Assembly (NCBI GenBank): GCA_045596605.1
Contig: JAZOCR010000004.1
Span: 1-15,495 of the forward strand
DNA: 15,495 bases
Origin: SIG622 sp045596605
GTDB taxonomy: Bacteria; Bacillota; Clostridia; Oscillospirales; CAG-382
Direction of reading: 5' to 3'
Positions 13,459 through 15,495 of the stretch are shown one piece after another. Both the position numbers and the translations under genes were made by a program. The notes beneath the pieces were generated by a model. It was not told where the DNA came from. It saw only the letters and a list, made by a program, of their open reading frames with translations, and searched no databases. How positions within the stretch are numbered: position 1 is the first letter of the stretch; each line of letters starts with the position of its first letter.

Positions 13459-14163
13459 ATGGACGAAAAGAAGAAAATCCTAATCGTCGAGGACGAAAAG
13501 GACATATCGGAAATTCTTGCCTACAACATATACCGTCAGGGGTATGACGTAGAAACTGCATACGACGGACTGGACGGCCTTTCAAAGGCACTGTCAGGCA
13601 ACTTTGACCTTATACTTCTTGACGTAATGCTACCGGGAATGGACGGCTTTGAAATCTGCAAAAGAGTTCGTGAGAAGCTTGAAACTCCCATAATTATCCT
13701 CACGGCACGTGAAGAAGAAAACGACAAAATAATGGGACTTGACCTCGGTGCAGACGACTATATGACAAAGCCCTTCAGCATCGGAGAGCTTGCTTCACGA
13801 ATAAAAGCCAACATAAGAAGATATTCGGGCGAGCTTAAAAAGATGGGCGCAGAAAGCGCAGACGGCACAGTTATCCAAGTAGGTGACCTTACTATTGACA
13901 CGGCAAGCGTGTCCGTTAAAAAGAACGGCGAGGAAATTGCACTGTCCAAAAAGGAGTATGACCTGCTTTGCTTCCTTGCCCAGAACAGAGGCGCAAAGTT
14001 CCCGCAGGAAAAGCTTCTTGAAAAGGTCTGGGGCTACGGCGATTACTACGACCTTCGTACAGTTGACGTGACCGTCAGAAGACTCCGTCAGAAAATAGAG
14101 GACGACGCCTCCGCACCAAAATATATCCTTAATATGCGCTCGGTAGGATATTATGTGCCTTAA
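13459..14163 (+). CDS. walR: OmpR/PhoB-family response regulator, WalR-like
   Basis: The 234-residue protein has a receiver domain (about 6-118) with acidic pocket E11/D12, phospho-acceptor D55 (LLDVMLPGMDGFE), T82 and K104 (KPFS). A winged-helix DNA-binding domain (about 138-234) includes ALSKKEYDLLCFLAQNRG and VWGYGDYYDLRTVDVTVRRL. The C-terminal half is close in spelling to WalR of Bacillus (VWGYDYFGDVRTVDVTVRRL from memory). WalR-type regulators control cell-wall hydrolases and division. The ATG has an AGAGGGTG Shine-Dalgarno that sits at the end of repeat copy E. The kinase gene follows on the same strand, but 634 bases away. PhoP/PhoB-type naming is possible without a tree. Confidence 0.9.
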   Translation: MDEKKKILIVEDEKDISEILAYNIYRQGYDVETAYDGLDGLSKALSGNFDLILLDVMLPGMDGFEICKRVREKLETPIIILTAREEENDKIMGLDLGADDYMTKPFSIGELASRIKANIRRYSGELKKMGAESADGTVIQVGDLTIDTASVSVKKNGEEIALSKKEYDLLCFLAQNRGAKFPQEKLLEKVWGYGDYYDLRTVDVTVRRLRQKIEDDASAPKYILNMRSVGYYVP

Positions 14164-14164
14164 A

Positions 14165-14788
14165 GACAACGAAAAATTCTAAAGAATTTTTCTTTTATCT
14201 CGGGTGGATGTTACTTTTCTTTCCGAAAAGTACAACGAAAAATGCTTAATCATTTTTCTTATGTCTGAAGAATTTTCATTTGAAAATTCTTCCTGTAGAA
14301 AGTTTCTTTTGTTAAACTTTCAAAAAGAAGTCGTTTAGAGGACAAGTCCTCTAAAGACTCCCTTTTGACACGTAACAACTGTAGTTGGTGTGCTTCTTTA
14401 ATTGTCGCAAGATACTCTCGTAACCTTGGTGTTTAACCATACTATAAAACACAAAGTTCAGATTTAAATCTTTATATTGATTACACTGTTGCTCATACTT
14501 ACAAATATAGTACGTGCAGTAATGTAATCTCACTACGGTTTCAAATTTGTAGTTAATACTTGATAGTATGGTTAAACACCAACCTAACGAATGTTTTTTC
14601 GTGTTCTAAAATTTCAAAGTATGCAAAAGTCAAAGCGGGGCAAAAGGAGTTCTAAGAGGCTTGCCTCTTAGCGTACCTTTTTGGTATTTTTTCTTTACGA
14701 GAAGAAAAAGTACATACCTACTACGAACAGACATTGAAAATGTCTGCGAGGGGTTTGGGGGCGAGCAGCCCCCATATAGAAAGAGGGA
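14165..14788. repeat. Family 1 composite palindromic repeat, copy F (full, with inserted module and tail)
   Basis: It begins 2 bases after the walR stop with a 10-bp hairpin. The left terminal hairpin is interrupted by a 91-bp module (14231-14321) related to the one in D, with the stem 14267-14276/14283-14292. The GGACAAGTCC hairpin starts at 14340. The 147-bp inner segment is 14431-14577, with 15/15 paired arms, in D orientation. The CTAAGAGGC hairpin is at 14652-14671. The right terminal hairpin is decayed (GGTATTTTTTC..GAAAAAGTAC). The tail 14746-14778 is identical to 4870-4902. Confidence 0.88.
14171..14196 (+). terminator. Possible intrinsic terminator after walR
   Basis: A perfect 10-bp stem GAAAAATTCT/AGAATTTTTC (14171-14180 with 14183-14192) has a T-rich 3' arm and is followed by TTTT. 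It is A/T-rich and so weak, and it is also the first module of repeat copy F. If it works, walK would need a promoter inside the repeat. Confidence 0.35.
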
Positions 14789-14797
14789 GGTGAAGCC

Positions 14798-15495
14798 GTG
14801 AACAGAAATCTGAATACCAAGCTTGTGCAGATATTCATAGTATTTATAATAAGTGTAATGACGGTAGTCGGAGTAATACTGCTTAACAGCGTATTCAACT
14901 TTTACAAAAACGACTTTGTAGAGCAGATGGACAGCGGCTTTTCCGAGGACATTATAACAGAGCTTCGTGCAAATCTTGCATCAGAGGACTTTGCACAGCA
15001 GAACAAGGAGCTTCTATCGGCATATTCCGGCGTGTTCGGCTTTGACAGCAACAGAAGCTTCTATATCCTTGATATGAACGGAAACGTTCTTGCAAGTAAT
15101 GCAGGAAATTCAGAAACAGCTCCGCTAAAGACCAGAAATATGCTTTCTGCCCTTGGCGGCGAAACCGGTAAAAAGCAGTCCCTTGGCGCAGACATTATGG
15201 ACTACGCCCTACATATCGAAAACGGCGGCAGGGAGTGCGTAATATACGTAACCGACAACCTTTCCAAGATGCGTGACCTTACCTGGATGCTGTTTTCCAT
15301 TATAATTCAGGCACTTCTTATAGGGCTTATCATTGCGGTCATACTTTCATTCTTCCTTGCGCAGGCAATAACCCTGCCTCTGGAAAAAATTACTGCGGGT
15401 ACAATGAAGATCTCAACGGGTGACTACTCGCACAGACTGGAAAATTCCTCAAAGGACGAAATAGGCGTTCTTACAAAAAACTTCAACTCCATGGC
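14798..15495 (+). CDS. walK: Sensor histidine kinase, WalK-like, N-terminal part (cut by window end)
   Basis: About 232 residues are visible. They comprise a short cytoplasmic start (MNRNLNTKLVQ), a first membrane segment (about 9-29), an extracytoplasmic sensor region (about 30-167) containing SFYILDMNGNVLASN (PAS/Cache-like strands), a second membrane segment (about 168-190) and a HAMP domain (ITLPLEKITAGTMKISTGDYSHRL..KDEIGVLTKNFN). The kinase core lies beyond the window. Start: GTG at 14798 with a strong AGGGAGGTG Shine-Dalgarno. It follows the WalR-like gene and is the expected partner, phosphorylating its D55. The walK name rests on gene order and domain plan, so it is less sure than the family. 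Confidence 0.88.
   Translation, partial: MNRNLNTKLVQIFIVFIISVMTVVGVILLNSVFNFYKNDFVEQMDSGFSEDIITELRANLASEDFAQQNKELLSAYSGVFGFDSNRSFYILDMNGNVLASNAGNSETAPLKTRNMLSALGGETGKKQSLGADIMDYALHIENGGRECVIYVTDNLSKMRDLTWMLFSIIIQALLIGLIIAVILSFFLAQAITLPLEKITAGTMKISTGDYSHRLENSSKDEIGVLTKNFNSM

Noticed and set aside
940..14788. CRISPR array, because similar short repeats recur
   Set aside because: The repeats are palindromic modules of mixed spacing spread between genes, not direct repeats with regular unique spacers, and no cas gene is present.

Overview
This window looks like chromosomal DNA of a spore-forming member of the Bacillota, class Clostridia, probably an Oscillospiraceae/Ruminococcaceae-type gut bacterium. 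The basis is a SpoVAC homologue, a Spo0J-type ParB, WalR/WalK/WalJ-like proteins, a zinc-type L31, and SigA-like promoters with 17-bp spacers. The genus is not decided by what I can see.

Layout. Bases 1-4110 are read on the minus strand: MBOAT acyltransferase, then ParB, then a two-segment membrane protein with an acidic tail, then the first codons of another gene. From 4917 onward everything is on the plus strand: spoVAC, a small membrane protein, a PD-(D/E)XK-like/winged-helix protein, rpmE (L31), a YhaO/SbcD-like nuclease, walJ, alaS, walR and the first two thirds of a WalK-like sensor kinase that runs off the window. The arms diverge from 4111-4916. Compact gene-gene junctions and clear SigA promoters are found only around 5382-6863 and 8633-8791.

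The striking part is the intergenic DNA. Nearly every other gap (762-1122, 2083-2691, 4200-4916, 7110-7537, 9566-10224, 12850-13458, 14164-14797) is filled by modular, hairpin-rich, non-coding repeats. Family 1 is a roughly 430-540 bp imperfect palindrome: terminal hairpin, GAGGACAAGTCCTC hairpin, inner inverted repeat, GAGGCTTGCCTC hairpin, terminal hairpin. It has four full copies (A, D, E, F) and two left fragments (B, C). The inner part between 15-bp inverted repeats is exactly 147 bp in all four full copies, yet lies in opposite orientation in A/E and D/F while the flanks keep one orientation. Family 2 is a two-helix motif present four times with compensatory base changes in both helices. 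It is followed by a second hairpin and a G/C hairpin that ends just before the Shine-Dalgarno sequence of the next gene. The G/C tail is shared by the two families. These repeats separate genes that are adjacent in many Bacillota (walR/walK, walJ) and even supply the last codons of walJ.

The genes cover chromosome segregation (ParB), sporulation (SpoVAC), translation (AlaS, L31), repair (YhaO-like) and cell-wall homeostasis signalling (WalR/K/J). I see no tRNA, rRNA, CRISPR array, transposase, integrase or prophage gene.
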